Assembly (NCBI GenBank): GCA_017480485.1
Contig: JAFVAN010000038.1
Coordinates: 15,936-79,935 of the forward strand
Reading direction: 5' to 3'
Length of the DNA: 64,000 nucleotides
DNA from: Ruminococcus sp.
GTDB lineage: Bacteria; Bacillota_A; Clostridia; Oscillospirales; Ruminococcaceae
Part shown: positions 32,758-41,184 of the stretch, in pieces
How positions within the stretch are numbered: the stretch's first letter is position 1
Layout: each line of letters opens with the position of its first letter
Notes under the pieces: generated by a model
Seen by the model: only the letters and a program-made list of their open reading frames with translations
What the model was told of the DNA's origin: nothing
The model's database searches: none
Translations under genes and position numbers: made by a program

Positions 32758-33378
32758 TTACATAGCGTGTTTTGGCGCTTTCCGGCTGACAGCATCAAGC
32801 TGATCCAGCCGCTTTTTTATGGTCAGAGGATAATCCCTGTCCATTTCATAAAACATACGCTGTTCACTTTCATTTCCGTATAGCAGCTTATCGAGATAGT
32901 ATTCTGTGTAGCCCCGTTTGTTTATGCTTTCAAGATAACGCTCATTGACATTGTCTATCGGACTCCGGGGGTCATAGATTTTCTCCCAGTATCTCAACAG
33001 CTTCTTGTATTCAAGAAGCGTATGTACCGATTCATTTAACCACAATAAAAACGCCTCGTCTTTTTTGGGCTTTAGCAATCTTGGCTTTACGGGAATGGCG
33101 AGTTCACCGTCATCAAGTCCCAGCCCCAGATCGTGACTGATTTTCTTTGCAGCTTCAATATTTGTTAGTCCATATATCTTCTGAACGAAATCCACATGGT
33201 CTCCGTGCTCACCACAACCGAAGCAATGATAATGATCTTCATAGACTTTAAAGGAAGGGTTGCGCTCATTGTGAAACGGGCAGCAGGCGAAGCCGCCTCG
33301 GTCCACCTCCAAACCATAATAGCGAACAAGGTCTTTGAGGTCCACCCTATCTTTTATGTCTTGAAAGATATTTGACAT
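32758..33378 (-). CDS. CHC2 zinc-finger protein (primase N-terminal domain only)
   Basis: 206 residues. The N-terminal ~90 are a DnaG-type zinc-binding domain: FACCPFHNERNPSFKVY and YHCFGCGEHGDHVDFVQ give the CHC2 ligands. The catalytic TOPRIM domain of a full primase is missing. The rest is helical and charged (LLWLNESVHTLLEYKKLLRY). In mobile elements such stand-alone proteins may help prime the transferred strand or recruit the host replisome. The site is GGGAGGCTGAT; it is first in the leftward element operon. Confidence 0.85.
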   Translation of the reverse strand: MSNIFQDIKDRVDLKDLVRYYGLEVDRGGFACCPFHNERNPSFKVYEDHYHCFGCGEHGDHVDFVQKIYGLTNIEAAKKISHDLGLGLDDGELAIPVKPRLLKPKKDEAFLLWLNESVHTLLEYKKLLRYWEKIYDPRSPIDNVNERYLESINKRGYTEYYLDKLLYGNESEQRMFYEMDRDYPLTIKKRLDQLDAVSRKAPKHAM

Positions 33379-33430
33379 ATCAGCCTCCCTTGATTATTTG
33401 AGGTAAGGGTAATGATTTCATTGGCGTCAG

Positions 33431-33461
33431 CCGATAGATACTTGGCGATAGATTTCTATCG
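33431..33461. repeat. Alternative hairpin arms in the replication/transfer region
   Basis: CCGATAGA (33431) and CGATAGA (33446) can each pair with TCTATCGG (33454-33461), upstream of the CHC2 gene. It may be an attenuator or protein site. Confidence 0.4.
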
Positions 33462-33470
33462 GGAAATCAT

Positions 33471-33654
33471 CCCCCTTTCATAAGACACTACAAAAATAGG
33501 CCTTTTTTTAAGCAGAAACACCTCTTTGCTCAAACAGTTCTACTTTATGCACAAATCAACACCTGCAATTTTGTCTGTTCGTACAATATCATCTCCAACT
33601 GTTTTTGTTTAGCTAAACTATTCGATTGATTTTGTAGTGTCTTATGAAGGGGGG
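33471..33654. repeat. 25-base inverted repeat spaced by ~134 bases
   Basis: The arm at 33471-33495 (contains TTTCATAAGACACTAC) is repeated inverted at 33630-33654 with one mismatch. The AT-rich DNA between has no gene. The layout suits a replication origin, a regulator site or old insertion ends. Confidence 0.6.
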
Positions 33655-33772
33655 AATATAAAAAACCTGTATGTAAATAGAAAAAATTTTTTTAGAGCAG
33701 CCCATACGGGCTGAAAAATGTGCGAATGGCAGAAATCGTCATTCGCTTTAAGCATTCTACCAGCAAGTATAG

Positions 33773-33879
33773 ATGGTGCCGTATACTCGCGTTACGGCAC
33801 CATTCCAAATCGCAGTACCCCTGCGATTTGGCTGTTTAGGGGACCCGACGCCCTAAACAAAAAGCCCTCTTTCGAGGGC
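33773..33879. other. Putative origin of transfer (oriT): four consecutive hairpins
   Basis: In 107 bases directly upstream of mobC there are four hairpins: ATGGTGCCGTA/TACGGCACCAT (33773-33803), CCAAATCGCAG/CTGCGATTTGG (33805-33831), GTTTAGGG/CCCTAAAC (33834-33858) and GCCCTC/GAGGGC (33864-33879). Relaxase origins typically lie next to mobC/mobA and contain such inverted repeats beside the nick site. The nick itself cannot be placed by eye. Confidence 0.6.
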
Positions 33880-33911
33880 AGAGATAAAATATCAAAATAT
33901 TGGAAGGAGCA

Positions 33912-34259
33912 ATGACAATGGCAGGAAAGTATAAACAGGTACACCGTAAGGAGATAGACTTTGATATTAAGGAATGGGACATCATAGAGCGAAGAGCTGA
34001 GGCTTGTCACACGAACACTTCAAAATACATAAGGACAACGGTGCTGAACAGCTCTCCAAGATTTTACGATATGAAAGAGCTTGCACCTCTGCTGAACGGT
34101 CTCCGTATTATTTCCAACAACATTAACCAGATCGCACGGAAAGCAAATGAAACGAATAACATCTACGCTGAGGATGTTCAAAAGGTAAAGGAGGATCAGG
34201 ACGAGGTTTGCCGTATTGTAAATCAATTTCTATCCACACTTCGGTCAACAAGAGTTTAG
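33912..34259 (+). CDS. mobC: Mobilization accessory protein MobC
   Basis: 115 residues from ATG 33912 behind GGAAGGAGC. Basic N-terminus, a ribbon-helix-helix-like segment (DIKEWDIIERRAEACHTNTS, then KYIRTTVLN), and the family signature LNGLRIISNNINQIARKANE near 75. MobC-type proteins bind oriT and help the relaxase melt the nick region. It lies 33 bases after the hairpin cluster and overlaps the relaxase gene by 52 bases. Confidence 0.88.
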   Translation: MTMAGKYKQVHRKEIDFDIKEWDIIERRAEACHTNTSKYIRTTVLNSSPRFYDMKELAPLLNGLRIISNNINQIARKANETNNIYAEDVQKVKEDQDEVCRIVNQFLSTLRSTRV

Positions 34260-35632
34260 CCTACATACTTGACCCCGACAAGACCGAGAACCTGCTTTAC
34301 ACTACCTCCATAAATTGCATGACCAATGCCGACCAAGCCTACAATCAGATGAGGCTTGTTTACGAACAGTTTGCCAAAGACAAATACAACAGCCCTCTCC
34401 CGTTGGAGGGAAAGGGCTCTGTAAAGGCTATTCATTACATAATGAGTTTTGCAGATTCAGAGAATGTCACGCCTAAGCTTGCACATAAGTTAGCTATGAC
34501 TTTCGTGCGTAAGACATTCGGTGACGATGTTCAGGCAGTCATAGCGACCCACGTTGATAAGTCACATACACATTGCCATGTGATAATAAATTCGTATTCG
34601 CTGACGGGACAGAAGTATATTTCCAACCGCAGTACTCTGCGCAAAGCCCGTGAGAATGCAAACGGTATATGCCGGGCGTTTGGAATAACGCCCGCCCTTA
34701 ACTTTGAGAATAAAGGTAGGTCGATTGACCATTTTGAATGGGAGCAGAGGAAGAAAGGCACATCTTGGAAAGAACAGATCAGACAAACTATTGATGAGCT
34801 GATAGGCTCGGTAAAATCGCTTGATGAGTTATTGCAGGCTCTTGAAGAGCGTGGGTATGAGATCAAGCATGGAAAGTACATTTCTGTAAAAGCACCGGGG
34901 CAGGAACGTTTTGTTCGTACCAAAACGCTCGGAGAGGAGTACACCGAGGAGAGCCTGAACACTCGGATACTTTACCGTGATGTAGGTGCCGGAACTACAC
35001 CTGCTCAGAATAACAAATCTCAGTTAAGAGCGGCGTATGTTTCGATTATCGGAGATGTGCGTATCCTTGCGGAGCAGCATAAAAAGATACAAAGGAAACG
35101 TGTGCAGACACTTCCATACTCTCCCGATAATGATCTTGATGTTTACAAACTGTCGGCACAGCTGTCCGTAATCAGCAAGGACAGGATCAGCTCTATCGGA
35201 GAGCTGGAGGGCAGGATTGCAAGGCTCAGAGCTGAATATGAAAAGCAGAGACTGGAGATAAATAATTATATTGAGGAACACAATCGTTTGGTGAGCCTGT
35301 TGGAGCAGGTGGAGATGTATAAAGCTCTTTCAGCAAAGGATAAGCTATCTACTGCGGATGAATTGAAGCAGAATGTTTGCAGGCAGGCCATGGAGAACAA
35401 TGGTATTTCCATAGATGCAGATTTTGACCGTCTGTGTAAGGACATATCAAAAATGAGCAAAAAAATATCAGCCCTCAAGGAAAACCTTGAAAGCTGTCGG
35501 CAGCGGTATGATGTGTATTCTGATATTGCTAAGACTTATGCGGAGATCTCTAAGTGGGATTACCTTTCTAATCTTGTTGAGGATGAAAGGAAGCGCAGGG
35601 AGAAGGAGGCAAAGAAAAAGGTAAAACGTTAG
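34208..35632 (+). CDS. MobA/VirD2-family relaxase
   Basis: 474 residues. It nicks one strand at oriT and pilots it to the recipient. The likely start is TTG at 34208 inside mobC, which gives the family N-terminus MPYCKSISIH. The HUH motif is HTHCHVIINS with His at about 120, 122 and 124, and Tyr19 (SLAYILDPDK) is the candidate nucleophile. The relaxase domain spans ~1-230. The rest is helical with coiled-coil potential (about 330-460) and a lysine-rich end. It is on the strand opposite to the rest of the element. Confidence 0.92.
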   Translation: MPYCKSISIHTSVNKSLAYILDPDKTENLLYTTSINCMTNADQAYNQMRLVYEQFAKDKYNSPLPLEGKGSVKAIHYIMSFADSENVTPKLAHKLAMTFVRKTFGDDVQAVIATHVDKSHTHCHVIINSYSLTGQKYISNRSTLRKARENANGICRAFGITPALNFENKGRSIDHFEWEQRKKGTSWKEQIRQTIDELIGSVKSLDELLQALEERGYEIKHGKYISVKAPGQERFVRTKTLGEEYTEESLNTRILYRDVGAGTTPAQNNKSQLRAAYVSIIGDVRILAEQHKKIQRKRVQTLPYSPDNDLDVYKLSAQLSVISKDRISSIGELEGRIARLRAEYEKQRLEINNYIEEHNRLVSLLEQVEMYKALSAKDKLSTADELKQNVCRQAMENNGISIDADFDRLCKDISKMSKKISALKENLESCRQRYDVYSDIAKTYAEISKWDYLSNLVEDERKRREKEAKKKVKR

Positions 35633-35646
35633 TAATACTGAAAGTC

Positions 35647-36027
35647 CTACTCAATTGGTTTGGCTTTTTCCTTTTTGCGCTTCCGATAACGAGCTTGCCT
35701 GTCAGCGGCAACGGAGCGCTCCGGCATATTGTAGATCACGCCCTCGTAGGGCAGGTAGGAGTTGACGTTGGCGCGGGTCATATTGAGCAAAGCGGCGATC
35801 TTCGTCACGGACTTGCCCTCTCTGTGAAGCTCTCCTATCTGCCGGACAAGGTCATTGGTGTATGCTCCGCCTGTGATCAGTATCTTGCGGACTTTCATAG
35901 CGCTCAAGCCGAAGAACTTTGCTACAGTTCGAAGCGAGTGGCCTGCTTCATATGCCTCGCAAACGGCATCAATCAATTCAGCTTTTATCTTTTCGGGGTC
36001 GTAGTCGGGTTTTAGTTTTGGGCGCAT
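35647..36027 (-). CDS. Helix-turn-helix protein of the element
   Basis: 126 residues from ATG 36027 (site AAGGAG). Two helix-turn-helix-like segments are visible: HSLRTVAKFFGLSAMKVRKI (about 31-50) and GKSVTKIAALLNMTRANVNS (about 73-92). The C-terminus is basic (RYRKRKKEKAK). Proteins of this kind end many Clostridial mobilizable elements. It converges on the relaxase gene with only 14 bases between stops. Confidence 0.75.
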   Translation of the reverse strand: MRPKLKPDYDPEKIKAELIDAVCEAYEAGHSLRTVAKFFGLSAMKVRKILITGGAYTNDLVRQIGELHREGKSVTKIAALLNMTRANVNSYLPYEGVIYNMPERSVAADRQARYRKRKKEKAKPIE

Positions 36028-36129
36028 GGGAGGCACTCCTTCTCATGATTGAAAAGCGTAACAAGCAAAACGTAACAATCAAGGTAATGGGCTGGGAACC
36101 GGGGGGTTTGGGGACTCCTCGGTTTGATT

Positions 36130-37269
36130 TCAGAATTTCACCAAGGTTTTGATCTCGGTAAGTATTCTACGTCTACTTGTTTTCAAAGAATGGAATAATC
36201 TGTAGAATGGCAGGAAGGGTAACAAAAGCTTGTTCTTATAGAATGCAGGGTATTGCACTTTGTATGCCTTGTACATAGGGTTTTTCTTGCTTATTGGAAC
36301 AAAGAATCTATCTGCAAAGTATTTTATCTTGGCTTTAAATCCTCCACCGGATTTTTCAAGCTGGTTCTCGACAAGGTTTTCGGTATTGCCGTAAGTCCCG
36401 GAGAAGATATAGTAATCCAAAAGATCCTTTTCTTCTTGCGAGAGTTTGATCCCATTAAACAGTTTTAGGGATAATTCTCGAGCATTACTTTCATACTTTT
36501 TGATCTGCATTTTAGAGAGTTCCGCTTCAACATAAGACATAGCTAGGTCATCAGCCAATCGTCTCAGTAACACATATCTATCGACCAAATTCCGAATACC
36601 GGTACCGCCCTGATAGAAATGCTTGTATTCGTGCGCAGTTATGTAGATATATAAATCCTCGTTACTGAAATGAAAGCCATAATTGCTATTATTGTTCTTT
36701 ATGAGTCTCTTCTTGATGTCCGTATAGTATTCATAAATCTTTTCTCCGTAATTCGGAAGAAAAAGCTCATTATGCATTTCAAAATTAAATACAGGCAGTT
36801 TATGGTAAACATCATGATTACTTCCGCCAAAGTGTTCAGATACAAAGCCAAGACTTTCCATAATGTATCTGACATCATTAGTTCTCCACAGATCTATAAG
36901 AAAGTCATTATCCGCCATCTGCCGCATTCCATATCTTGGGTAGAACTCTTGTAATACGATACCTTTCAGTGGCAAATACCAGATTTCCGCTTTTTCAAAT
37001 TCAAATAGTATACGCTGGCGTTCAATATCAAATAGGGCATTCTTTCTAATTGCCTTAGCTTTCGCCTGCGTAAACCTTTCATCCACCACTCCTGCACTTT
37101 CAAGCGCATAAGCAGTGATCGCCGTAAGCGAATGCTTCTCGGCGACCTCATAGAGCTTCGACAGGTCGATCTTGTCAAGCTTTTCTTTTTTGGGAATCTG
37201 ATCATGCAGCACACATCTGATCAGATAGATCATATAGTATGCGTGCTGTTTGTAATCGTGCTTTGTCAT
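36130..37269 (-). CDS. NTP_transf_5-type nucleotidyltransferase family protein
   Basis: 379 residues resembling the uncharacterised nucleotidyltransferase family PF14907. The core is YLPLKGIVLQEFYPRYGMRQ then MADNDFLIDL (about 97-126), where the acidic pair should bind metal, followed by FNFEMHNELF (His/Glu). The C-terminal third is helical and basic. Such proteins occur in polysaccharide and peptide-modification loci and may transfer a nucleotide to a small substrate. The start at 37269 has GGAAG upstream. It is expressed from the promoter at 37392-37420. Confidence 0.75.
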   Translation of the reverse strand: MTKHDYKQHAYYMIYLIRCVLHDQIPKKEKLDKIDLSKLYEVAEKHSLTAITAYALESAGVVDERFTQAKAKAIRKNALFDIERQRILFEFEKAEIWYLPLKGIVLQEFYPRYGMRQMADNDFLIDLWRTNDVRYIMESLGFVSEHFGGSNHDVYHKLPVFNFEMHNELFLPNYGEKIYEYYTDIKKRLIKNNNSNYGFHFSNEDLYIYITAHEYKHFYQGGTGIRNLVDRYVLLRRLADDLAMSYVEAELSKMQIKKYESNARELSLKLFNGIKLSQEEKDLLDYYIFSGTYGNTENLVENQLEKSGGGFKAKIKYFADRFFVPISKKNPMYKAYKVQYPAFYKNKLLLPFLPFYRLFHSLKTSRRRILTEIKTLVKF

Positions 37270-37288
37270 AGTTATTCTTCCATTTCAT

Positions 37289-37372
37289 TCAACTATTATT
37301 CTGTAATAGTTTCTCCACCTTCAAAACCAAATGCGCCGAACTATTAGCACATATCTCACCCTTCATAACCAT
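37289..37372 (-). CDS. Possible 27-residue leader peptide
   Basis: An in-frame ATG at 37372 (alternative at 37366) leads to 27 codons and stops 20 bases before the nucleotidyltransferase start. The peptide is amphipathic (AHLVLKVEKLLQNN). It lies exactly between the promoter and the next gene, but no clear ribosome site is seen. Confidence 0.35.
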   Translation of the reverse strand: MVMKGEICANSSAHLVLKVEKLLQNNS

Positions 37373-37391
37373 ATCAAGTAGTGTCTCTTCT

Positions 37392-37420
37392 ATTATACAC
37401 TATTTTGGAGGTTTACACAA
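37392..37420 (-). promoter_or_regulatory. Promoter for the nucleotidyltransferase gene
   Basis: Minus strand TTGTGT (37415-37420), a 17-base spacer, TATAAT (37392-37397). Confidence 0.6.
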
Positions 37421-37458
37421 ATTTTTGGATAGATTCCTTTTTGTTTTCAGTTTCAGGA

Positions 37459-38772
37459 TCATTCATCGTTTTTCCAATCACCGACTTTATCAGAATTTTC
37501 TGCAATTATGACATTATACTCTTCCTCTGTAATTGTACCGGATTTGGAATAATCCACTTTTCCTATAGCAAATCGGAATGTATGAATTATCACCCTAACG
37601 AAGAACGGCGCAAATGCCAAGCATAGAATAATAGTAAATATCCTTGGGAAGCCTGTCATTAAAAGAATCATGTTTAATAACCCCAAGGTGCCAATAGTTC
37701 CGTAAGTAACTCTATTTAATAATTTATCCTTATCAGTTTTCTTCTTTCCATTTTTAGATTCATTTTCACCTATTAACCTCGCAGTATCATTTACCAATGT
37801 TTTTGTGGCCGAATCTAACGATGTTACCGCAAAGGCAACCATCGTGCATGCTGCAAGGCCGTAAATGAGGGGTCCTCTTGAAAGTCCAAGTGTATATCCG
37901 GTACTTGCAGAAGCAAAATGCCATACAACTGTCAAGAAAATCAAAGAAAGCGTACCGTACTTGATAACATTACGTACCGAATATCCATTGCTGCAATAAG
38001 CAACGAATCTACCACAGAATACTGACCAAGAAACCACTGAAGATTCAAAGTACCACCAATAAGGATTCGTAAGCCACTCCTGCCACGGCTCTGCATTCAG
38101 CATACCCTGGAAAGGTAGGATTTTGCTTGCATCCACCAACGAATTATCATAAGTAGATATTGTGGTAAACAGCGCAATTGAGGTAATAATAAACATATAA
38201 ATATTGATTCTGGAATATCTCACCAGAAGATTGAATTTTACTGATACGAGAGCTAGAATAACTATTACGCCAATTACCAGAATTATAGGAATAATTCTCG
38301 CAGCTCCCTGCAAATCAAATGGAGCAAGTATAGCTGAAGCTGCAACAGGAATCGAAGTACTAAGTCCAATAACAATTGATAAGATATTGAGAACAGTGCT
38401 TCTTTTTTCCTTATATGTCGCAAGAGCATATATTCCGGCAGCAATCATTACAGATGTCTGACCAATTGTATAAAAGAAATCGGCATTCCATGTTCCGTAT
38501 GTATTCTGAAGCTCTGCCGGAAATGATCCAACCAAAAAGACTCCTGTAAAGGTGCAAGCCAGCATTGCCATATAGCTGAATTTGCTTTTGATTATATTGT
38601 GCTGATCTGGCAGCCATACAACACGCTTACCATGCTTTGAAAATACAAGCATAATGGTAGTTACCAGACAAGCCACAAATATTCCCAGATATACCACAAA
38701 CATTACAGGATAATCTGTTGCCTTGCCTTCCAGATTACCCATTGATTTTAGGTGTTCGAATAATTCTTTCAT
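37459..38772 (-). CDS. BCCT-type (betaine/choline/carnitine) transporter, shortened
   Basis: 437 residues with about ten or eleven membrane helices. The segment WWYFESSVVSWSVFCGRFVA then YCSNGYSVRNVI (about 235-270) matches the BCCT core, where tryptophans form the quaternary-amine box. Family members usually exceed 480 residues, so the N-terminus seems trimmed by one or two helices. The tail is acidic. Its ATG overlaps the stop of the ATP-grasp gene (ATGA), so the two are translated together. The likely substrate is a quaternary or small amine; choline, betaine and carnitine are all possible. Confidence 0.7.
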   Translation of the reverse strand: MKELFEHLKSMGNLEGKATDYPVMFVVYLGIFVACLVTTIMLVFSKHGKRVVWLPDQHNIIKSKFSYMAMLACTFTGVFLVGSFPAELQNTYGTWNADFFYTIGQTSVMIAAGIYALATYKEKRSTVLNILSIVIGLSTSIPVAASAILAPFDLQGAARIIPIILVIGVIVILALVSVKFNLLVRYSRINIYMFIITSIALFTTISTYDNSLVDASKILPFQGMLNAEPWQEWLTNPYWWYFESSVVSWSVFCGRFVAYCSNGYSVRNVIKYGTLSLIFLTVVWHFASASTGYTLGLSRGPLIYGLAACTMVAFAVTSLDSATKTLVNDTARLIGENESKNGKKKTDKDKLLNRVTYGTIGTLGLLNMILLMTGFPRIFTIILCLAFAPFFVRVIIHTFRFAIGKVDYSKSGTITEEEYNVIIAENSDKVGDWKNDE

Positions 38773-40082
38773 TCAAGAACACCTCCAAGCGTTACTGATG
38801 ATTCTTCTCCCTGCTTAATTCCATTATTGTACAGTTCTCTTATGTGATCAAAATCAGTATAACGAATAATTACATCCTCATCGTTTTCATCAAGGATACT
38901 AATCGTCTTATTAATCTTTTCGATCTTCTCGCAAAACTCATCAATGGTATCAGCATATACACCTACAACTCCAAGAGGACGATGCTCTGGGAATGTCTCG
39001 CCAACATGATGCTGAGTATAAAATTTGATGCCAGGAATATTGCAGATTTCTTCAAAGCCATTAAATGATTTGAGAGTTCCCCCTTTGTGAGTCCAAAGTG
39101 AATAACCGCAACAGCAGTTCTTATAGCTATGCCATTGAATCGGAGGAAGGTCAGATGACTTATGTTTTATTCCTCTTGCATAATCAACCAACCACTTTAT
39201 TTCATCAAAGCCATTCAAATCAGGGAAAGCAGCTTCCGGTCGATCTCCTGTAGGACGATATCCCATTTCAATTATGTAGAAATGATCATCTTCATCAAGC
39301 ATAACCTGAACCCAAGCAATTCCTTCTCTGCATCCTACCTTATGAAGTACTTCTTCTATCTTTGGATTGATTTCTGCCATAAAGCGTTCAACATTATCAG
39401 TAACGGTGGTGGAAAGAGAATATAGATTTTTCAGCTGTTCTGGCATACACTCCATCGCCACAAGACCAATCTGATGAATTGTTCCCTCGGCAAGAGCATA
39501 GTAACTATACCATTCTCTGCCTTTAAGCATCCTTTCAACTACAATCTTAGGATTCTTAGAAAGAGAACGGGCATATTTATATGCATCGATCAGTTCCTGC
39601 TTGTTATAGCAATAGGTGATTCCACGGTTACCGCTCATATCTACAGGTTTAACAACAACTGGGAACTTTACCTTATCCAACTCCTCATCTGTCAGAGCAT
39701 CTGACAGGTAGTAATCATCGGCTACCGGTGCATCCACTTCATGACATAGCTTTTTGAAATCAGCCTTATCACGAGAATAATGCCATGCTTCTGGAGTGCA
39801 ATATGACTGAAGTCCTAACCTTTTGCAGAGTTCCATTGACATTTCAAGATTAAATTCACTTACACCGCATATTACAGCAGTAACGCCCTCTTCACGGCAT
39901 TTTGTCTCAAGGACATCAAGTTCTCCTGTGTTTATCATCCAATATTCATCAGAAATAAGTTTGGCAGTCGACTTCTCAGGCGGCAAATAATCTGTTACGA
40001 TTGTATAAACTCCCTGTGACTGTGCATATTTGATCATTTCCTCACTAGCCAAACTCGTTCCCAGCATTAACATCTTTTCCAT
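38769..40082 (-). CDS. ATP-grasp ligase
   Basis: 437 residues from ATG 40082 (GGAGGAATCTC). An N-terminal Rossmann-like domain (MLMLGTSLASEEMIKYAQ) is followed by the ATP-grasp fold: VKFPVVVKPVDMSGNRGI (about 150-168) with the nucleotide lysine, IVVERMLKGREW, and the metal-binding IIEMGYRPTGD (about 305-315). ATP-grasp enzymes join a carboxylate to an amine or thiol through an acyl-phosphate. Coupling to a BCCT-like transporter suggests the imported amine or its product is a substrate (inference). The promoter lies at about 40146-40174. Confidence 0.85.
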   Translation of the reverse strand: MEKMLMLGTSLASEEMIKYAQSQGVYTIVTDYLPPEKSTAKLISDEYWMINTGELDVLETKCREEGVTAVICGVSEFNLEMSMELCKRLGLQSYCTPEAWHYSRDKADFKKLCHEVDAPVADDYYLSDALTDEELDKVKFPVVVKPVDMSGNRGITYCYNKQELIDAYKYARSLSKNPKIVVERMLKGREWYSYYALAEGTIHQIGLVAMECMPEQLKNLYSLSTTVTDNVERFMAEINPKIEEVLHKVGCREGIAWVQVMLDEDDHFYIIEMGYRPTGDRPEAAFPDLNGFDEIKWLVDYARGIKHKSSDLPPIQWHSYKNCCCGYSLWTHKGGTLKSFNGFEEICNIPGIKFYTQHHVGETFPEHRPLGVVGVYADTIDEFCEKIEKINKTISILDENDEDVIIRYTDFDHIRELYNNGIKQGEESSVTLGGVLE

Positions 40083-40145
40083 ATTATGAGATTCCTCCAC
40101 TTTATACATAATAAAAGGCTGCACACTGTACAACCCTACAGTTAT

Positions 40146-40187
40146 ATTATAGCACATAGTGATAGGCTTGCCTAACAACTGTCAGTT
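40146..40187 (-). promoter_or_regulatory. Promoter with two palindromic operator-like sites
   Basis: Minus strand TATAAT at 40146-40151. The -35 region (40169-40174) is poor and is buried in the inverted repeat TAGGCTTGCCTA (40163-40174). A second palindrome AACTGTCAGTT lies at 40177-40187. The arrangement suggests control of the ATP-grasp/BCCT operon, most simply by the adjacent XRE regulator. Confidence 0.5.
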
Positions 40188-40210
40188 TAGTTAACATCAG
40201 ATTGCTGTAG

Positions 40211-40235
40211 AAAAAATGGAGGAGTGAAAATCACT
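40211..40235 (-). terminator. Terminator of the XRE regulator gene
   Basis: On the minus strand GGAGTGATTTTCACTCC is followed by TCCATTTTTT. The hairpin overlaps the stop codon of the regulator at 40231. Confidence 0.65.
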
Positions 40236-41124
40236 CCCCCAAATCAACAAAATTTCTATTTTTAGCAATCTCTTCTAAATTATAAATCTCCTTACCCATA
40301 CATTTTTTCAGGTATCTTAGAAAAGATGATGTATCCCACAACGAATCTTCATCCATAATTGGATACTCAATCATTCCGTTTCCCATCGGCTCCGCATAAA
40401 GCGGTTCAAGTAAAGTGATATCTTCAACTTGAACGATTTGATCAAAATACTTCTTCGGAAAAAACACAATCGGTGCACAAAACTGCACTATACCATTCTG
40501 ATCAGCATTTTGTACAGCTTTATAATTGTCATATGATACCTGTATTTCTTTTCCGCCAATCGTCTTTGCCACCGTCAATACAGAAATTCCATATAGTCTT
40601 GACATCGCACGCTGAAAATACTTAGTGAGGTTTGGCCCGTAAACAAAAGGATTATTATAGACTACCATTGTATTTCTAGCTTCTTTCGGTCTAGAAAAGA
40701 TAAGCTCAATTCCGTATCTGCTTCCATCTCCAATTCGTTCTTCTATCCATCCTCTATCCCGTTCTGGGCAATCAATATAGATTTCTCCTATACCAGCCAG
40801 CATGAAGTAGCTCAAATAGAAGTAAACCAGCGGTTTACCATAAGCCTCAGAACCACAAAAAATCTCAAAATCTTCTTTAAGAATAAGAAGACCCTGCCAT
40901 GTCTTTTCCAAATATGTGATGTTACCTTCCAGCAAATTGTCAACATCAACATTAAGGAGTACGGAGAGTTTAGTAACGATGGATATATCTGGAACTGATA
41001 ATCCGCGTTCCCACTTAGAAACAGCTTGATCAGTTACACCCATCAAATCTGCAAGCTGGTGCTGAGTATATCCATTCTGATTTCGTAATGTCTTTATTGC
41101 TAATCCGACTTTTACGGGATCCAT
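40231..41124 (-). CDS. XRE regulator fused to an RmlA-like nucleotidyltransferase domain
   Basis: 297 residues behind GAGGTGAGCAG. Residues 1-66 are an XRE helix-turn-helix (QHQLADLMGVTDQAVSKWER). From about 70 on the protein resembles a sugar-nucleotidyltransferase fold: YGKPLVYFYLSYFMLAGIGE parallels the [16 protein letters not shown] of RmlA, and VVYNNPFVYGPNLTKYFQRA parallels the metal-binding strand. The glycine-rich nucleotide loop is replaced by ILKEDFEIFCGSE, so catalysis is doubtful. It may sense an activated sugar, phosphocholine-like compound or nucleotide and control the ATP-grasp/BCCT operon downstream. Confidence 0.8.
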   Translation of the reverse strand: MDPVKVGLAIKTLRNQNGYTQHQLADLMGVTDQAVSKWERGLSVPDISIVTKLSVLLNVDVDNLLEGNITYLEKTWQGLLILKEDFEIFCGSEAYGKPLVYFYLSYFMLAGIGEIYIDCPERDRGWIEERIGDGSRYGIELIFSRPKEARNTMVVYNNPFVYGPNLTKYFQRAMSRLYGISVLTVAKTIGGKEIQVSYDNYKAVQNADQNGIVQFCAPIVFFPKKYFDQIVQVEDITLLEPLYAEPMGNGMIEYPIMDEDSLWDTSSFLRYLKKCMGKEIYNLEEIAKNRNFVDLGE

Positions 41125-41184
41125 CTGCTCACCTCTATTTCAGTATTGCGTTATATTATTTCATGAAAAGAATATTACAAGAAT

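Larger units (their letters stand above)
29262..36130. mobile_element. Integrative mobilizable element (left end at tRNA-Trp; right end uncertain)
   Basis: The block holds a tyrosine recombinase, excisionase-like protein, HU-like protein, DUF3789 protein, CHC2 primase-like protein, a hairpin-rich putative oriT, MobC, a MobA/VirD2-type relaxase and an HTH protein. There are no conjugation pore genes, so it would need a helper. The left end is the tRNA-Trp 3' fragment. No matching tRNA end is seen near 36.1 kb, so the right end given here is only where typical element genes stop. Confidence 0.7.

Noticed and set aside
29262..36130. Prophage or complete conjugative element
   Set aside because: No capsid, portal, terminase or type IV secretion genes are present; only integration and mobilization functions are seen.
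36027..36130. Right attachment site of the element just after the HTH gene
   Set aside because: The 100 bases were compared by eye with the tRNA-Trp fragment and show no convincing match.
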